This document shows positions 6,002-6,985 of a stretch of 6,985 nucleotides of DNA, piece by piece (the first letter of the stretch is position 1; each line of letters starts with the position of its first letter). The DNA is from Betaproteobacteria bacterium (GTDB lineage Bacteria; Pseudomonadota; Gammaproteobacteria; Burkholderiales; Burkholderiaceae). Both the position numbers and the translations under genes were made by a program. The stretch covers positions 1 through 6,985 of the forward strand of contig JABMMT010000109.1 in assembly GCA_013205155.1 (NCBI GenBank), written 5' to 3'. The notes under the pieces are model-generated. The model made no database searches, was not told the DNA's origin, and saw only the letters and a program-made list of their open reading frames with translations.

Positions 6002-6041
6002 AATTCTTTGGTCCCAGGTTCAAGTCCTGGTGGGCCCACCA
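6002..6041 (+). repeat. Site C: tRNA(CAT) 3'-end copy, shorter
   Basis: Forty bases matching sites A, B and D from the end of the anticodon loop to CCA (6039-6041), with one mismatch near the left edge (AATTCTTTGG instead of AATCCTTTGG). The CAT anticodon itself is missing: homology stops at 6002, preceded by CCGG. GGAATTCTT (6000-6008) is shared with site Z. The right flank (AGAAAAGCAAACCCTCA) is shared with site B. Confidence 0.8.
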
Positions 6042-6048
6042 GAAAAGC

Positions 6049-6077
6049 AAACCCTCACTAGCTATAGAGAGGGTTTT
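6049..6077 (+). terminator. Rho-independent terminator after site C
   Basis: AAACCCTC (6049-6056) pairs perfectly with GAGGGTTT (6069-6076), and an inner CTA/TAG pairing extends the stem after one A-A mismatch. TTTT (6074-6077) closes it. It corresponds to the terminator at 4439-4468, with stem changes on both arms that keep pairing. Confidence 0.75.
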
Positions 6078-6087
6078 ATCTTTTGAG

Positions 6088-6104
6088 CGTTACTTTAAGT
6101 AACG
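6088..6104. repeat. Interspersed palindrome, copy 4
   Basis: CGTTACTT, central T, AAGTAACG: 8-base arms, with the outermost G/C pair of the other copies lost on the right (G6087 faces T6105). It follows the terminator by 10 bases, as copy 3 does after site B. Confidence 0.65.
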
Positions 6105-6308
6105 TATAAGCATGGCGAGCTAAACTAGTAAAAATATATAAAATTCTTCAAGGATTAAAAATATGCGTTAGTTAGCCCCTTTTAGAGAGATAAAAATAAT
6201 ACGGCGTAAGGCTGCTGATAACTATCCCAGTAAGAAGCGGGCTCAAAAACAGTAATTGGCTGCTTAGAATGGTTAAATGGACTTTTTATAAAGGCTCCAA
6301 AAAGGAAC

Positions 6309-6347
6309 TTATAGTGCTATAATGGAACCTCCTAACGGAGAGCCATT
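6309..6347 (+). promoter_or_regulatory. Toxin-antitoxin promoter, autoregulatory operator and ribosome-binding site
   Basis: TGCTATAAT (6315-6323) is an extended -10 element with a perfect TATAAT at 6318-6323; no good -35 is visible, as is common with extended -10 promoters. A perfect inverted repeat TTATAG-TG-CTATAA (6309-6322) covers it and is flanked by GGAAC on both sides, a likely operator for repression by the antitoxin or the complex. GGAG (6337-6340) lies 7 bases before the ATG and is a good ribosome-binding site; it could pair with CTCC (6329-6332). The 200 bases upstream (6105-6300) hold no gene. Confidence 0.65.
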
Positions 6348-6557
6348 ATGTCTATTAACGTTAAATTGTCAGAAAAACTAGTTGAGCAAGCCAAAGTATT
6401 TGGAAATATTGAGCATCGCTCGGTACCCAAACAGATTGAGTATTGGTCACAAATTGGCAAGATTGCCCAAGAAAATCCAGACTTACCTTTTTCTATGATT
6501 CGTGAAATCCTGGCTGCAGATCAAGAACCAGTCATTGGTGAATACGTTTTTAGTTAA
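6348..6557 (+). CDS. ParD-like type II antitoxin
   Basis: A 69-residue protein matching the ParD_like antitoxin family. The N-terminus (INVKLSEKLVEQAKVFGNIEHRSVPKQIEYW) has the pattern of a short beta strand followed by a helix-rich DNA-binding and dimerisation region. The segment IGKIAQENPDLPFSMIREIL is typical of the family, and the short C-terminal tail (VIGEYVFS) probably contacts the toxin. ATG 6348 has a well-placed GGAG. It is the first gene of a two-gene operon; the stop TAA shares its last A with the toxin ATG (TAATG), indicating translational coupling. It should neutralise the toxin and repress the operon through the inverted repeat at 6309-6322. Confidence 0.85.
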   Translation: MSINVKLSEKLVEQAKVFGNIEHRSVPKQIEYWSQIGKIAQENPDLPFSMIREILAADQEPVIGEYVFS

Positions 6558-6835
6558 TGCGTTTACTCATTACGGCCAGTTTTGCAAAGGCCACTAAAAA
6601 ACTGCACACCCCACAAAAAGTAGAGCTAGACACTGCGCTCAAATTTATTTCCAAAGACCCCATCATTGGTGAGGCAAAAGTAGGAGATTTACTGGGAGTG
6701 TATGTTTATAAATTCAAACTTTCCCAGCAACAATGTTTATTAGCATATCGAATTGTGGATCAAGAAAGTATTAAGCTTTTAACATTTGGCCCGCATGAAA
6801 ATTTCTATCGAGATTTAAAACGTCAAGGCGAATAG
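6557..6835 (+). CDS. RelE/ParE-family type II toxin
   Basis: A 92-residue toxin of the RelE/ParE superfold. It begins MRLLITASFAKATKKL, the usual first strand and helix, and continues with a long helix (about 19-35), the central strands DLLGVYVYKFKL and QCLLAYRIV, and the C-terminal GPHENFYRDLKR, a strong signature of RelE-like toxins in this subgroup. It overlaps the antitoxin stop by one base. Most relatives are ribosome-dependent mRNA endonucleases, but ParE-like gyrase poisons share the fold, so the target is not settled by sequence. The length and motifs look intact, implying an active toxin needing its partner. In this array it may select against loss of the surrounding DNA. Confidence 0.85.
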   Translation: MRLLITASFAKATKKLHTPQKVELDTALKFISKDPIIGEAKVGDLLGVYVYKFKLSQQQCLLAYRIVDQESIKLLTFGPHENFYRDLKRQGE

Positions 6836-6899
6836 CGCCTAGCTTCCCAAAGCCTTCCTTAAGTAGGGATCAATATCCCCTTGAACACTGACCACACGC

Positions 6900-6922
6900 A
6901 GACCCCCTTTTTATATGGGTCT
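6900..6922 (+). other. Hairpin after the toxin gene, possible weak terminator
   Basis: AGACCC (6900-6905) pairs with GGGTCT (6917-6922) around an 11-base AT-rich loop. No T-run follows, so it is not a standard intrinsic terminator. It lies 65 bases after the toxin stop and just before site D. Confidence 0.35.
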
Positions 6923-6932
6923 ATTATGGGCT

Positions 6933-6983
6933 TCTGCCCTCATAATCCTTTGGTCCCAGGTTCAAGTCCTGGTGGGCCTACCA
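6933..6983 (+). repeat. Site D: tRNA(CAT) 3'-half copy at the window edge
   Basis: Fourth 51-bp copy, sharing TCTGC.CTCATAATCC and the full T-arm with sites A and B; the acceptor strand ends CCT instead of CCC before ACCA (6980-6983). The left edge takes part in an inverted repeat: GGGC (6928-6931) pairs with GCCC (6936-6939), and ATTAT (6923-6927) with ATAAT (6942-6946) across a 2-base bulge, so arms surround the junction near the anticodon loop. No tRNA 5' half is present. The right flank is outside the window. Confidence 0.8.
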
Positions 6984-6985
6984 GA

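Noticed and set aside
2440..6104. Integron attC sites or a CRISPR array
   Set aside because: The palindromes lack the attC R/L box layout (RYYYAAC/GTTRRRY) and no integron integrase is seen. The repeats are kilobases apart with genes between, so they are not CRISPR.

Overview
The window looks like an accessory region of a moderately AT-rich betaproteobacterium. A small-genome freshwater Burkholderiales such as Polynucleobacter is my best guess, from gene types and the tRNA sequence; no rRNA or housekeeping marker confirms it. All confident genes are on the + strand: the 3' part of a DadA-type D-amino-acid dehydrogenase (to 686), a secreted serine alpha/beta hydrolase of the monoacylglycerol-lipase/lysophospholipase type (1359-2354), a self-inhibited Fic AMP-transferase with a C-terminal winged helix (3084-4148), an exported double-rhodanese sulfurtransferase with a coiled-coil tail (4691-5716), and a ParD-like/RelE-ParE toxin-antitoxin pair (6348-6835).

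The main structural signal is between the genes. The 3' half of a CAT-anticodon tRNA (elongator Met or Ile2), from the anticodon loop through CCA, occurs as four same-orientation copies (A 2646-2696, B 4380-4430, C 6002-6041, D 6933-6983). A diverged tRNA-like end (Z, about 1046-1096) follows the dadA region. No copy has a tRNA 5' half, so none is a working tRNA; they look like attachment-site scars. They cut the window into one-gene or one-operon segments of about 0.9-1.7 kb: hydrolase (Z to A), Fic (A to B), rhodanese (B to C), toxin-antitoxin (C to D). This resembles a cassette array built on a tRNA 3' end, but no integrase is visible.

The flanks of these sites also repeat. A and B are each preceded by a related block of about 210 bp that starts with the palindrome GCGTTACTTWAAGTAACGC (or a decayed form) and holds a long hairpin. 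Z has a decayed relative of this block. B and C are each followed by a Rho-independent terminator and then the same palindrome. A and Z are instead followed by a motif with the core CACATGGTTTA, reminiscent of insertion-sequence ends; after A a transposase-like remnant follows. Site B therefore carries the left flank of A and the right flank of C, which is what recombination inside the tRNA core would produce.

Local regulation is visible in two places. A LexA-like palindrome (CTGT-N8-ACAG) and further TATACA half-sites precede fic. A perfect inverted repeat overlaps the extended -10 element of the toxin-antitoxin operon. The genes do not form one pathway. They look like independent cargo, with the toxin-antitoxin pair possibly stabilising the region. 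The stretches 847-1358, 4493-4690, 5717-6001 and 6105-6300 hold no gene I can support.
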